NCBI GenBank assembly: GCA_012845835.1
Contig: JABAKD010000002.1
Coordinates: 5,640,106-5,704,105 of the forward strand
Length of the DNA stretch: 64,000 nt
Reading direction: 5' to 3'
Source: Undaria pinnatifida
Lineage: Eukaryota; Sar; Phaeophyceae; Laminariales; Alariaceae
In this document: positions 12,260-24,772 of the stretch, in pieces
How the letters are laid out: each line of letters opens with the position of its first letter
Position numbering within the stretch: position 1 is the first letter of the stretch
The notes under the pieces: generated by a model
Told to the model about the DNA's origin: nothing
Seen by the model: only the letters and a program-made list of their open reading frames with translations
Databases searched by the model: none
Translations under genes and position numbers: made by a program

Positions 12260-12534
12260 CGTTTAGTATTACCCGGGCAAAGATGCGATGGCTGATACCA
12301 CGCGCTCCGGCGATACCTCCACCTTGTTTGACTACCGTGCAATAAACTGTATCAAGGATTCTAAAACCATTGCACATTCCAAGATCGGTTGCAGTTAGTT
12401 GCTCCCCCGGCCAGACAAACCTCTCTCGCAAGCTTGACGCATTGTGCTCGCAAAAATGTCGTGTTGATGACTGGATGCACGATAACGCCCTCACAAATCA
12501 ATCGGGTATGTTTAACGAGCTATTCATGGTTGTT

Positions 12535-12736
12535 TTTGACGCGAGGGAAAACGCGAAAAAAATATATATATATATATATATCACAACATACATGTTCTTG
12601 TCAACAGAGGACTACCGAGCTATGACGTTGGGGTAGCAAGAGGCACCGTAATAAAGGAGATGCGGCCGTGAGCTGGTTTCAAAACATTCGATTGCGTGCT
12701 ATAGACAAATTTGTGGGGGCTACCGTAGAATGACTC
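12535..12736 (+). mobile_element. M2 MITE, 3' part
   Basis: It carries GACTACCGAGCTATGACGTT, GAGCTGGTTTCAAAAC and terminal GGGGCTACCGTAGAATGACT, as in other M2 copies. A TA microsatellite is near its left side. The left end is lost. Confidence 0.65.
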
Positions 12737-13214
12737 TCATCGAAAATAAGCCCTTGCGACGTGCATGTGTGCTTGGATTCAGGACGACAGACACTGCCAT
12801 AGGAGTAGCACGTTTAGACCAGAATACGTCTGGGCAGGGCTCTCGTCACTCGACGAGCTACCCGGCAAAGAAAACAACCATACTAATTTGTTGGATGCCT
12901 AGCCAACGAGATTTGCCATCGGATTGTTCCTTCGAAAGTCATCGTTTCGGGAGTTACTATAGCGGTAGTCTTGCACAAATATTAGGCTGGACCCTTTTTC
13001 TGGACGGCTGGACTTCTTTACTCTACCGTCGTCCGATTTGCCATTTTTGTTGGTTTGCAATAATACTCGCTGCTATGCCTACGCCATGAGACGTTCAATC
13101 AAGACGCACCCTTGAAACGTTTGCGCTCGGGATCGGTTTCTTGCTGACGTGATGAGTTCCTCCTGTGAGAACCACCTCCGAGAGACAATATTCTAAACAA
13201 CTTCGGCCTGATTA

Positions 13215-13325
13215 AAGCTAGGATAGGAGGGGGTCACTTTTGATGCCTTCGTTTTGCACTTGATGAGGGTTCCACCCGCGCGAGTGACCCTCCTTTTCCC
13301 CTTTGCGATGGTAAGCCTTAGTGCC
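13215..13325 (+). mobile_element. P-family fragment
   Basis: GGAGGGGGTCAC, CACCCGCGCGAGTGACCCTC and TTTGCGATGGTAAGCC match the left half of P elements. Confidence 0.5.
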
Positions 13326-13331
13326 GTTTTT

Positions 13332-13600
13332 GACGCGTGCTACGATAGAGGGCCACCACTATTTGTTTCCTCCGAATTCCTCAATTTCGGAGCTTAAGAC
13401 CTCCCTCCCAAAAACCTGATTTGAAAAAATATATACCTGATACCGGATGGAAAACCCTATGGCCTCTGAGCTACACGACGAGAAGCATCCTGCATAAAAA
13501 AAAAATGGCCAATTTCTGACGAATTTTGGGTTGAGGAGCCCCGGTCATTCAGGAAACATTTCAGACGAAAAGTGATACTACCTCTATCGTGGCACGCGTG
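13332..13600 (+). mobile_element. M1 MITE
   Basis: TIRs GACGCGTGCTACGATAGAGG and CCTCTATCGTGGCACGCG bound a full set of landmarks. It lies in an intron of the Ycf45-like gene, just 3' of the Walker A exon. Confidence 0.86.
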
Positions 13601-13870
13601 TTTTCATTATTTCGATAAGAATCCGCAATGGAAAAGTTGCCTCTACACTGCGACAAGCAAGTCGTGTCTGAGGTTTGCTCGCCTCCTGTAAGATACAGAG
13701 TCTCACTCGAGCGTGTGGCTCGAGTCCAGCAGCGAAAGAGGAAGTACCCCCCCGTAGCCCACCTGGCCTTGGAGCCCTTTCAAACCATGCCGCCCCCTCA
13801 GAACAACTAGGTGCACCGTTAGCCAAGAGTGCGTCGGCACTCACGAGGTCGCGCAGTAAAACGTACACAC

Positions 13871-13971
13871 CTGTGTCGCGGAGATCTTGCGGCAGATGTC
13901 ACGAATCGCGGTTGTTTTGCCGGAGCCGGGCACCCCCAAGACCAGGATAGACGGCGCACGCTGCGGTTTAC
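13871..13971 (-). CDS. ycf45: Ycf45-like NTPase exon with Walker A
   Basis: The 101-base exon lies between acceptor tacggcag and donor ACACAG|GTGTGT. It encodes APSILVLGVPGSGKTTAIRD; the P-loop GVPGSGKT is at about 13913-13936. In Ycf45 the corresponding segment is SLLLLGRPGVGKTT, so the nucleotide-binding lysine and threonine are kept. It begins with two bases that complete a glycine codon from the previous exon and ends in phase 0. Confidence 0.93.
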
Positions 13972-14000
13972 CTGCCGTAACCGTGTTTTGATTGGGAGCG

Positions 14001-16405
14001 AGGTTGGTGAACAATGAAGCTTCCCTCCGGAGGTTTTATATACCTGGTATGCATTTACTTGCTTTCGTACTTTCCCTGAGCGGCGTCGGCTGGTACATCC
14101 CTGGTCTGTCAGGAATTCCCCCTTGAAAACCGCCTCCTTCCATACTTGCGGAATGGCCTTTCTTTTATAATTTTTTCCGTTGCGCCCTTTTATTATTGTT
14201 GCACGAATTTTCGTCGTAACCAGATCACAGCGGAGTCGAGTTGAGCTCAGCTCGGCTCAACAGCGCGCCGCAGCGCTGGCTCAGCAGCGCAGCACCGTAC
14301 GGTGCCGTTGCGCTCCGTGCCCTGCAGTGTTGTGCCGTGGCGAGCTGGGTGTTTTACTGTACATTCTCGTTCGAACAACAAGCCAGGTATATATAAAAGA
14401 ACACCATACCGGGGACCGGTACCGCGGCATGTTTACATATAAACCTACAACTACGTCGATCGTTGGATCACACACAATACTGCACTCCCAGCTCTGTCCA
14501 GTCCAGCGCATTGCTCAGGAGCGCAGCGCGTTGCCGCGAGATGTCGTGGTGTGCTGCGCTATGCTTTCGAATATACCGTACAAAGTATCATGCGAAGTAC
14601 CGGGCACTGGGTACCGGTAAGTATGTATGTGTATACACGTATTTTGTAGTTCTTGGTATTTGATTGTCCTCTCTCGGTCCTCTTCAGCTATCATTTTTCG
14701 CAAATCACACCCGTACTGCCGACGAGAACGTAACACCGCCGACAAGAACAGAGGAATCAGCTCTGCATGAGTAGCTCTTGATATTATCAAAGCGCTAGTC
14801 GCACCTAATCGTGGGCATCCTATTTCTGCTCCCTTCGCATCTAGGTGTATTCGTCCGTGCGCGAGAGTAGCGGACGTCAGCCGCTCGCGGAGGAGAGCCC
14901 TTGTAGACTTTGATCGCGTGCTTTGTTATCTTATTGTTGCGAATGCACGAGCATGATCGACGTTAAATGTCGTGGCGTTGCACCTTCTCAGGGTCAGAGT
15001 GAGACATTTACTGAGAGTACACATGAAATAAAAAAATGAGAATGCAGGATACTAGAATGTTTGTGAATTTAGTTTGACAGGATGCATAATGAAGAGTGAC
15101 AACAGTGAGTTCGGAAAGAGAACAAGGGAAAAAATGAAATGGTCAGGGGTAGAGTTGCTCAGGGCTTTTCGAAGATTAGCCGCGAATAAATTACGTTGGT
15201 GGTAAAGGCAAGAGCGCCTTTGCCGGCTTTGTCCCACAAATCGTACCAGATAAAGTGCAAAATATACTTCACTTTGTAGAGGTTTTCAGGCTGTTTTTGT
15301 GTGGCTTTGTGTTTTTTTTTTCGTCAAATCGGGGAAGTGCGTCGACCCACCTTAACCGTAACCCCAACCCTAACACTGCCTAGGGGTCTGACCCGAGCGC
15401 GGCTTCGCCGCGCGTTTAGGAAAAACTGATTAAAAATGTTGCTGTGTTCCCAACGCAACGCAACGCAACGCAAATAGCTAAGCAAGCAACGCAACCTCGA
15501 GCTAGGTGACGGCAAGGAGGACGGCGACGGCACCTGGACATTGTGACATTGGGTTAGAGAGGCGGAGGAAGCAGGTCGCGGCGAAAGGTGGTGGAGCGCC
15601 GTGTGCCAGGAAGCTCGAAGCTTGTCGCATTTCAAGCGCAGAGGTCTTATATGTTTTGAGCTCTCTGTAGACTGTAGAGCACGGTGAAGAGCTCCCGGGC
15701 AAGTTTTTTTTTGCTCTTCGTATTTTCGAATTTAAAAATACTGGAATCAAGCCCCGACCATGTTTGACTTTGTTCTCCATTTTCTTTTTTCCGAAACTCT
15801 CAAACGTCGCACACAGCCCCTGTTCGCAGTCAGCTTAGGGACGGACTCGGGTCCAAATACCGACACCGACACGTGTTGGTATACCACGGTCGAACTGGCA
15901 GCACCTAGAGTAGGTGACCTGCGGGGTGCTGTTAGTATGATGCCGAGAGCGCGTTCTACACGTTTTCGTCGGTCGAAGTGTGAGCATAAGACCCAATAAC
16001 ACGGCGGGGGCAGGTAGGCTGCTGGGGTCTAACTCTTCAGCGACTGAGAGACGCTATACCATATACAGTGGCTCTGGCTACCTCATTTTTCAGTGTCGAT
16101 CTGTTTCACGATGTTAATCATTTGTCTGTTACTCTTCGCCAACAATCAATGCGTTTTCACGTCCATGAATGAGTTCGAGTTATATTTCCACTCGCGCTGG
16201 AATTATATAAGGGCGATACTCTCCGCGACCGAAGCCTTGGCAGCAAAACAAAACATAATCTCATATCTCGACATCAGAAGAGTTGTACGCTCGTGATGCT
16301 GTATTGATGATCGTTATTCCGCCGCTTCTCGACCTCCAAACCCCCTAAAGGGGTTAGAAAATGCCTCGGTACTTGAGTGAAAGAGATGTGTCCCTCATGC
16401 CTTAC
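14001..16405. other. Intron of the Ycf45-like gene without a recognised element
   Basis: It contains a GC-rich stretch with short palindromes at 14225-14345 (GTTGAGCTCAGCTCGGCTCA) and (AACGC)n-like sequence at 15458-15495. No known repeat family or exon was identified. Confidence 0.5.
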
Positions 16406-16505
16406 CAGATGGCTCCGACACGGGAAACAACAGGTCGTCGATAAGCCCGGCGCTCCCCTTGAAAAACCGTCCGATCCTGAGGGTCACCCCGATGATTTTC
16501 CTGTC
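16406..16505 (-). CDS. ycf45: Ycf45-like NTPase exon before the P-loop
   Basis: The 100-base exon runs from acceptor ttgaacag to donor CATCTG|GTAAGG. It encodes RKIIGVTLRIGRFFKGSAGL followed by IDDLLF, matching the GLTxRVGRxVxGxAxxIxDLL segment that precedes the Walker A motif in Ycf45. Phase 0 in and phase 1 out agree with the flanking exons. Confidence 0.9.
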
Positions 16506-16976
16506 CTGTTCAACATTTTCGATAAGAAAAACATTCAATCCGCGGTCAATGTGAGGTACACCGGAGGGGCCAACACAACAGACAATCCGTATCTCACAAG
16601 AACAGGCAATCAGGCACGGGATTTGGATATCTACTTCACACAAGTGAGCGCCTAACAGATACAGGAGCCAGAATCGTCACCATGCTTTCCTTGGGGGAAT
16701 ATCGAAGAGAAGGAGCATTCCGTCTCCCCAAATCCTGGGAATCAATCAATGACCAAGCGAAGTTTCTAGTATCCATTTTCCCATCTGCTTTTTTTTTCGT
16801 ATCCGCCGACCTAACTGATTTATCGCATCCGCCGAATGCGGAAATAAACTGCTGCTGGCTTTCAAATAATGCACGGTGTGCCAGGATGGGGACTACGACA
16901 CACATCATAGAGCGAGAGGCGTTTCGAGGCGAAAGTCCTTTCGAGCTGACGAGAAGTGGAAACGCTCCGCGCTTAC

Positions 16977-17140
16977 GTGCTTCCTGCGCAAGACGCTGAC
17001 GCGGTGGAGCTGGTCGGGAAACCCGGCCCGGTTGTCGTCCCCGAATTTGCCGTCTTGCTCGAGCTTCCCTACAACTCTGTCGATGTCCTCCGGGGTGACC
17101 ACAATGTTCGGATCGCTGCACAGGAAGACATTCCCGCGTC
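16977..17140 (-). CDS. ycf45: Ycf45-like NTPase exon with GDDNRAG motif
   Basis: The 164-base exon lies between acceptor cgtctcag and donor AAGCAC|GTAAGC. It encodes NIVVTPEDIDRVVGKLE, then FGDDNRAGFPDQLHRVSVLR. The family signature here is TxEDLxYVVxxxxxFGDDNRAGIxxTLHRIS, so the match is close. A short insertion (EQDGK) precedes the FGDDN motif. It ends in phase 0. Confidence 0.92.
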
Positions 17141-17867
17141 CTGAGACGTGTAAAAAGATGGCACGCGTGTAGAAGGTTTCAACGCAATCACATACATACG
17201 CCATGTGCCAAGTATTTGCCGAAGAAAGTAAACGCCATTACCTGAGAAACATGTAGCGCCTTTGAAGAAGAATGTTTCGAGGTTCACAGCTGACTATCGA
17301 CCGGGGGGGGTTCAGGCAGGTCGAGATAGGGAGAATGCGGAAACATTCCTCTTGGAGTGAAAACACCCGGTCGTTCGTTTTGTAGGTTCGCGCGTAAGGA
17401 CTCGTACGAAAGTGACGCAGATGCTTCCTGAACTTGGCCGTCGCGGACTCTTCACTTGTCGAAATGCTGTTCCACATATATATATATATATCTTCCATTA
17501 TTTGATTGGGAGGGTTCCAAGCCTACGATTGGGAGAGGTGGAATGAGGTGTGATCACGGACACCTCCCATTAGTAATCCAAGCAGCCCGACCCAAGGTCT
17601 TTCTGGTGCAGGCTGGTGATACGATAATATAGAACTTTTTGTTAAAGTGGTTTTAGAATTGACAGGGCTTAGTACTCAACACCAAATCGTCAACACTTGT
17701 GTATATATTTATTTTATATATGTATATCATATTTTTACGTGATTTTCGTGATAGATGCCTCTAGGTAGGCCATTGGATTGTTCATCCGGTGGCAGCAATT
17801 ATCGTTTTCCCCGAAGAGTCACCCCACGGCCGGGGATGCAGTTATTTTTGCCAAAAAAAAGTATACC

Positions 17868-18085
17868 CTCTAACCCATCCCACGGTAGGGTTGCAGCATG
17901 ATCAGATCAGTCCCTGAGCTCCTCACATGAGGAACTCAATATCGCACCCGAAAAATGACTTCGAAGGCGTTCGGTCGCACAACCCGACCACGCTTCTATG
18001 CCTCAGTCCAAAAGTATAATGTACTCGTGAAATTACTTCATTGACCGGCAGTTTCTCACATGAGGATGTTTTCACGCAATCTTAC
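17868..18085 (+). repeat. C-family repeat, long copy
   Basis: CATCCCACGGTAGGGTTGCA, GAGCTCCTCACATGAGGAAC, CACCCGAAAAATGACTTCGA, CAACCCGACCACGCTTCTAT and ATGTACTCGTGAAAT follow in order. Confidence 0.7.
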
Positions 18086-18252
18086 AACTGCAACCCCTAC
18101 CGTGAGATGACTCAGCTGTCCGATTGAGCTCCTCAAGTAAGTGAGGAACGAGCGGGGTTACTCAAAAGTCAAGTAATTTGTCGAGTACGTATATGTTCAG
18201 GACCGAGACACCGAAGCTTGGTATGGGCGTGGTGGGGAACGAATGCCTTCGA

Positions 18253-18350
18253 AGACGCGTGCTACGACAGAGGTTTACCTTTTTTTGGCGAAAATGTTTT
18301 CATAATGACGGAGCTCCCTAATCCAAAATCGCCGGATAAAAAACAAATAC
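18253..18350 (-). mobile_element. M1 MITE, truncated
   Basis: It starts GACGCGTGCTACGACAGAGG and continues in reverse orientation to the CTCCCTAATCCAAAATCG landmark, where an H element abuts. Confidence 0.7.
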
Positions 18351-18364
18351 CTGGTATATATATA

Positions 18365-21300
18365 TAAACTATATTATCAAAAATGAAAATACACTCCAGC
18401 TGTGAGATCGAAGAATTTGTCGAAACTCATATTTGCAAGCTGTGTGTAATACTCCGAACGCACGTATTACGAGTTGTGTGTCCTTATCAAGGATATAGCT
18501 CGTTGACTCCCCTTGCAACTACAGTGCAGTTATCAGGGTCAATAGGGTAATGTTAGGCAGTCTTTGCGCGGAAACTATAAAACCCGTTTCTGAGGGGGAC
18601 AAAATCTGACAGCTGTGGAGGAAAATGTATCATTTTATCAAGTGAATCCTGTAAGTCGATTAACCGGTGAGGGGCGGGGCGGAGTTTTGAAGGACGTGGG
18701 GGCCTGGTTTTGATCAAAAGCGAGCGGGGTTGGAGGGGGGGGGGGGTGAGGGTATTGGGACGGACGGGCGGGCAATTCGTGCGTGTAAGCTATAAATCCT
18801 TTCAAGGGGATAAATCTGACGGTTTTGGGAATAAAAAAATAACTTAAAAAAAAAAGCACCAGTGTATGATGGGTTGGGGCGGGGGTGGGGCGGGTGGGGA
18901 AGCTCAATCTGTGCGTGGAAACTATACACTATTTTGAGGGGATAAATGTGACGTTTTTGGAAAATATGCATCAGTTTATCATGTACATCCTGGGGTAAGT
19001 CGTACAATCAGTGAGTAGAGAGAGGGCGGAGTGTTCGAGGGGGTGGGGTTGGGATGGGTTGGGGGCGGTTGGGGAGGTGGGGGGTGGGGGGGGGGGGGGA
19101 CGGAGGGTTTAGGTGAGGGGTTTGTTAAACGTGTGGTGCTGGGTCTAGGCAATGGTGCGGGTGGTGGGGACGAAGGCGGCGTTCGGGGTGGGGGGGGGGG
19201 AGGGGAAGCAGTGGCATGGATGGCTCTAGCAAGATAAAGAGGTGATATCAAGTGCGTGAAGTGTTCATTAATCTGGCGGATTTCGATATTAGGTGGGGCG
19301 TTTGAGCAAGGAAAAGCGAGAAGGGGGGGGGAGGGGGGGGGGGGGGTTTGAGGAGGTTTAGGTCACAAATAATATTCAAATACACTCCGGCTGTGAGATC
19401 AAAGATATGTAGGGGCTTGTTATACGCGTGGTGCTAGGTCTAGGCGATCGTGCGGGTGGTTGGAAAAGAGGGGGCGTTGGAGGGGAGTTTTTTTGGGGGG
19501 GTGGGGGGAAAGAATGAAAACTACGTCATAGATGGTCAGAAAGATAATGACGTGATATCAACTGCGTATAGGTGTTTATTACTCTGGCCGATTTCGATTG
19601 TGAGTGGGGCGTTTGGACAAACTAGGCGGAAGGGGGGGGGGGGGGGGGGGGGGGTCGGGGGACGAGTAGGGGGGGGAAAGGGGTGGGTTTTTTTATAAAC
19701 AAGAGGGATCAGGGGAGGGGGAGGGGAGGGGGGGGGGGGCGGGGGGCGGGACATTTCAATATGTGCGCGGAAACTTTCAATCGTTAAAGGGGACAAACCT
19801 GACGGTTGTAGCAATAAGACATCCCTTATTGAAAAAAATGAAAAAACACTCCAGCTGTGAGATCGAATATTTTGTCTAAACTCATCTTTCCAAGCTGTGT
19901 GTGATACTCCGATCGCGCATATTACGGGTTGTGTGTCCTCATTAAGGATATAGGTCGGCGACTCCCCTTACAACTACAGTGTAGCTATCAGGGTCAGCAG
20001 GGTGATGTTAGTCAGTCTGTGCGCGGAAACTATAAAGCCCGTTTCTGAGAGGGACAAAATATGACAGCTGTGGAGGGAAATGTATCCGTTTATCAAGTGA
20101 ATCCTGTAAGTCGAATAACCGGTGAGGGGAGGGCGGAGTTTTGAAGGACGTGGGGGCCTGGTTTTGATCAAAAGCGAGCGGGGTTGGAGGTGGGGGGACT
20201 GGCGGGGGGTGGGCGGACGGGCGGGCAATTCGTGCGTGGAATCCATAAATCCTTGAAGGGGATAAATATGACGGTTTTTCGAAAAAAATGAAAAAATTAT
20301 AAATGCACCAGTTTATCATAGGGGTGGGGGGGTTGGAGCGGGGGTGGGGCGGGTGGGGAAGCTCAATCTGTACGTGGAAACTATACATTATTTTGACGGG
20401 ATAAATGTGACGGTTTTAAAAATAATGCATCAGTTTATCATGTATACCCTGGGGTAAGTCGTACAATCAGTGAGTAGAGAGAGGGCGGAGTGTTCAAGGG
20501 GGTGGGGTTGGGATGGGTTGGGGGCGGTTGGGGAGGTGGGGGGCGGGGGGGGGGGGGGGGGGGGGAGGGGCGGGCTTCAGGTCGGCATAGATGTAGGTGA
20601 TGGTGCGGGTTGTGGGGAAGAAGGGGGCGTTCGAGGCGGGGGGGGGGGGGGGAATCAGCGGCATGGATGGCTCTAGAACGATAAAGAGGTGATATCTAGT
20701 GCGTGAAGTGTTTATTAATCTGGCGGATTTCGATATCAGGTGGGGCGTTTGAGCAAGGGAGAGCGAGAACGAGGGGGCGGGGGGGGGAGGGGGGGGGGGG
20801 GATTTTTGAGGAGGTTTAGGTCACAACCAATATTCAAATACACTCCGGCTGTGAGATCAAAGATATGTAGGGGCTTGTTATACACGTGGTGCTGGGTCTA
20901 GGCGATCGTGCGGGTGGTGGGACAGGAGGGGGCGTTGGAGGGGGGGGTTGAGGGGGGTGGGGGGAAAAAATGAAAACTATGTCATGGATGGTCAGAAAGA
21001 TAATGACGTGATATCAACTGCGTAAAGGTATTTGTTACTCTGGTAGATTTCGATTGTGAGTGGGGCGTTTGGACAAACTTGGCGAAAAAAAAAAAGGGGG
21101 GGGGGGGGGGGGGGAGGGATCGGGGAAGGGGGGGGGGGGGGAAGGAGGGGGGGGGGGTTAAACAAGAGGGATTGGGGGAGGGGGAGGGGGGGGGGGGGCG
21201 AGACATTTCAATATGTGCGCGGAAACTATAATCCTTGAAGGGGACAAACCTGACGATTGTAGCAAGAAGACATCCCTTTATATCATCTGCCTGCTAATGT

Positions 21301-21745
21301 TTAATATTCTAGAAGGTTTGATGTTAGATATGCAGTATGCAACCTAGTGTTCAAGTGTAGTAAATAACGTGTTAAATCTTCATAATTTGTTGTTGTACAT
21401 GGATCGAAAGCTAGAGTATTTTATAGAGTATTTGTAGTTATTACCATTATTTTCTGACATCGCTAACTAAAAGAAAGAGATACGTATTGCCCAATACAAC
21501 AGGCGAGGTGATGTGGTCATGCACTGCTGTTTGTCACCATCATCATATAGGTACCATTATTTTCCGACATCGCTATTTATACGAGAGAGATACGTATTGC
21601 CAAATACAGCATGCGAGGTGATGTGGCCATGCACTGTCTCCGCCATCGAGAACTAGAGGGAGATGTGCGAATCGTCAATGTTTCTAAGGAACGCTTGATA
21701 TACACGCGCTCAATTACGTTACCTCGTTCTATTTCTGGTTGAATA
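18365..21745 (+). repeat. H element, two tandem units, G-run rich
   Basis: Each unit starts GAAAATACACTCCAGCTGTG-like sequence (near 18382 and 19843), followed by CAAGCTGTGTGTGATACTCC, GTGTGTCCTCATTAAGGATA and CGGAAACTATAAAACCC. Then come several poly-G tracts of 10-20 bases and a recurrent GATTTCGATATTAGGTGGGG motif. The copy ends in an AT-rich tail with TGTACATGGATCGAAAGCTA. No coding capacity was recognised; frames through the G runs are low-complexity. It fills most of a 6.7 kb intron of the Ycf45-like gene. Confidence 0.8.
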
Positions 21746-21850
21746 TTTTTTTATGAAAATATTTATCGGAAGCTTCTTAACCCCGAAATTTGTCGGAATC
21801 TCGCCGGGTTTTGTTTTGTTTTTGCAGTATTTCTTTTTTCCGTTGTATAA

Positions 21851-22215
21851 GACGCGTGCTACAATAGAGGTGTACGTTACTTTTTCTCTGCTGGAGGTTC
21901 CTCAATTTGGAAGCTTAACCCCTTTGGAGCCCCAAAACCCCTCCCTATACTAACTTCAAGTAAGTTTGTCCCCAAAAAACGTTTCCAGTAGTAAAGGCGT
22001 TGAGGCATACCTCTCCCCTGACGCTGATTTTGTGGAGAAACATTACACTGGCTGCTACCGGATAAAAAAAAAAAAACATGGCCTCCGGGTACACGACGAG
22101 AACTTTGCGAAAAAGTATAAGCATATTTTCGACCATTTTGGGTTCAGAAGCGCCTTCATCTCAGAAACCGTTTCAGACGAAACGTGCCACTACCTCCGCC
22201 ATCGCAGCACGCGTC
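21851..22215 (+). mobile_element. M1 MITE, long copy
   Basis: Ends GACGCGTGCTACAATAGAGG and ATCGCAGCACGCGTC enclose the family landmarks plus extra internal sequence around 21915-22030. Length 365 bases against the usual 250. Confidence 0.78.
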
Positions 22216-22359
22216 TATTTCCAGGCAAGCCATTGGATCGCTCACCACAGACAGGTGCAGCACTTTTTTGCTTGCCCTTCCAAAAACCAGCTGTTGTTGT
22301 TGTGGGGAGATGTATGGAGATGCTCAAGTGAGAAGGGCTTCCTTAGAAACAACGAGGTG

Positions 22360-22660
22360 CCCATCGTGCTACGAAAATAATAGAGGTTGCACATTTGCCT
22401 CTGTAATGGTTTCTAAGTGTCGGGGCTGCCTTAACCCAAAATCGTCTGAAATCGGTCATTTTTTTTTTTGCGTGGTTGTCGTCGTGTACTCAAGCCCATG
22501 AGGATTTTTTTCATCCCCGGGGTAGCAGTTTTGTTGTTTTTTTTCTACTACGTGAGAATCTGGATTTTTTTTGCGGGGCGGGGGGGGGGGGTCTTAAGCT
22601 CTCAAGTTGAGGAAAACCTTCGAACAGAAAAAAGGGGTGCCCCTCTATCGTAGCACGTGT
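22360..22660 (-). mobile_element. M1 MITE, inverted
   Basis: ATCGTGCTACGAAAATAATAG at the left carries a small insertion in the TIR; the right end is CTCTATCGTAGCACG. Reverse landmarks CTTAACCCAAAATCGTC and GGTCTTAAGCTCTC are present. Confidence 0.8.
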
Positions 22661-23863
22661 GTGCCGTACCTGCCGTACCATGTGTTTTTCAGACCACCTT
22701 TCTAAACGACAAGCTACGCATGCAGGTGCCGTACGAAAAAAAACAAAACCACCCATTATAGTGGAGAAAATATATATATATTCATATATATTGACGTAAG
22801 AATAGGACCCCTCCCATTAAGAAAACACTCACCCACATTGTATATCACCAGCATCAACAACGCAGTTTCAAAGATGAGTATTGACCCGAAATTCGTCGAA
22901 CTCACGCGGCTGACGTCCTTACTATATTTTTCAGAAAATGTCTTTTTTTTTTCCGACGACAGGAGGTCGACTTATCGGTCGGACTGTGACAAGCCAGGCT
23001 ACGGTTGGAGAGCGTTATGTTGTTTTTGTGGCCTTTAACTGCGGTGGCTCGGGGTCAACCCCTCCGTCCCTTTTGCGGTGTTCTCTTGATGATATTGATG
23101 ATACGTACTGATTTTGTTGATGCTCTTCTTGGTGTTTTGCATTGACGAAACCAATCCGCAATATATTTTCATAAAATATATGGAGAACGTAATCCACGCC
23201 GTGAGAAAAAATATCGCCTATTAATAGTGTAGTTTTGTCCCGTGAGGTACTGAGTCACTCGCGTGCGAGTGGCTCAAAGCCCAGGGTAGCAAAATAGGAG
23301 ATAGTCCCCACACCGTAGCCTTAGACCTGTACAATTCTGGGGGGCGTGTCGATGTCTAGACAAAAAGGTAAAGCGCGTTTTCGTTTTAAACCGTGAGCGT
23401 GCACCCGTGACCACAGAGCATGCCATTCATCCCGTGTACAACGCCTCTTCACATCGAAGCCCGGCGTTGAAAAGAGCGCTGCCCCGAGCTAGTCCTGGGC
23501 GAAAGTGCGCGGGGTACCCCCGTTTTCCCAGCCATGCTTATGCCTCTATCGCTGTTAGCTCGGTGAGCCTCACTCACAGCCGAACTTAAAACAATACGTT
23601 GTCGGCGCGGCGAACCATTGAATTCCGTGGCGGCGCGGGGAGAAACGACAACCCGCAATTCGCAGAAGATCAAAACGTGCACATGAGTAGGGTAGCCTGT
23701 TCGCGCGAGTTACGCCGAGTCAACGGAAACAGGGCCCGAAAGACTGCCCCACACCGTACCGCAACCTTGCCCACAAGAAAGTAGTCCGCTTTTCTTCGTG
23801 TACGGGCAAAGGCCGTACTCGTTGTTTTCCCCTTTTTAAAGGTCGGAAAGAGACAAAGCTGAC

Positions 23864-23937
23864 CTTGCAGGAGAGCTTTGGGACGCCTCCCTTCGTCCAG
23901 CACGACGTCTTGAAGGTCTTGCAGATTCTTCGTTTCC
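23864..23937 (-). CDS. ycf45: Ycf45-like NTPase exon with LDEGRRP motif
   Basis: The 74-base exon runs from acceptor gacacag to donor CAAG|GTCAGC. It encodes LQDLQDVVLDEGRRPKALLQ, the counterpart of the family's IVLDLGRRPEARF segment. Its phases (one base in, one base out) fit both neighbours, and this fit is independent support for the call. The next intron is about 6.7 kb long. Confidence 0.85.
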
Positions 23938-24149
23938 CTGTGTCCAAGTACGCCACGGTTTAGTGCATATTGTCGTTAACCCTACCGCATTTCAGGGCGA
24001 AAGAGTCATCCAACGGTACGCGTTGCAGGTTTTGGTCCAGAACGGTTGCGGACGTTTCCGGCCGTTTGAGGTCGTGAAGTAGGTTAGCCTGATAATTTTA
24101 GCAGTAAAAGAAAATGTGTTGGTATTTAGCGCGTATGAATGTGTTCGTC

Positions 24150-24250
24150 AGGTTGACCGATTGAGTGCCTTCGAAGTCATTCTTCGGGCGAGATACTGAG
24201 CTCCTCATGCTAGGGGCTCAGAAACGTTCCGCTGGACCCCCTACCATGGT
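24150..24250 (-). repeat. C-family repeat, inverted
   Basis: CAGGTTGACCGATTGAGTGC, CTTCGAAGTCATTC and GAGCTCCTCATGC are reverse C landmarks. A similar inverted fragment lies at 29255-29345. Confidence 0.55.
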
Positions 24251-24772
24251 ATGCCTCGATATCTATACCAAACCTATACCAGGGTACACCGTTTAAAAAA
24301 GCATCGGTCATTGGAACCAGCTCGGATTTCTGGGGTGGGGAGTGCGACCGAAGCCCAGCGTGTGGATGTGTGAGACACGCCGGCCGCACATGCCTGTTGT
24401 ACTATCTTGTGTACTGCATGTTTCACGCTCTTCCTAGTATAGACTAGATCCACAACTAGATCGCTTGAGTGACGTGTGTTTTAGTTGGGTAATTTGTGTA
24501 CGTGTGTCCCGATCGGGGTACTGACGCTTGAGATCGTTCCGTCCAGTTGGGTGGAATACTCTCAGCGACGTGTCGTTCTCACCTCTAGAGCGCCGTCATG
24601 TGCTCGGGTGTGGTGCATGCGTTTATATGATACATCCGTGCTTTGGAGTTGTGCCGCGCACTACAGGAACAGAGCACAGGGTGGCAAGGAATGTTTTGTT
24701 TGGCCGCGCGTACTGCATTTTGGCGTTGGCTGTTGGTTATGTGGATGTACATGGAGGTAACAAACAACGCAC

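Noticed and set aside
16093-16296. 67-codon frame with a hydrophobic N-terminus like a signal peptide
   Set aside because: It lies in an intron on the opposite strand of the Ycf45-like gene, with no homologue recognised and no splice support.
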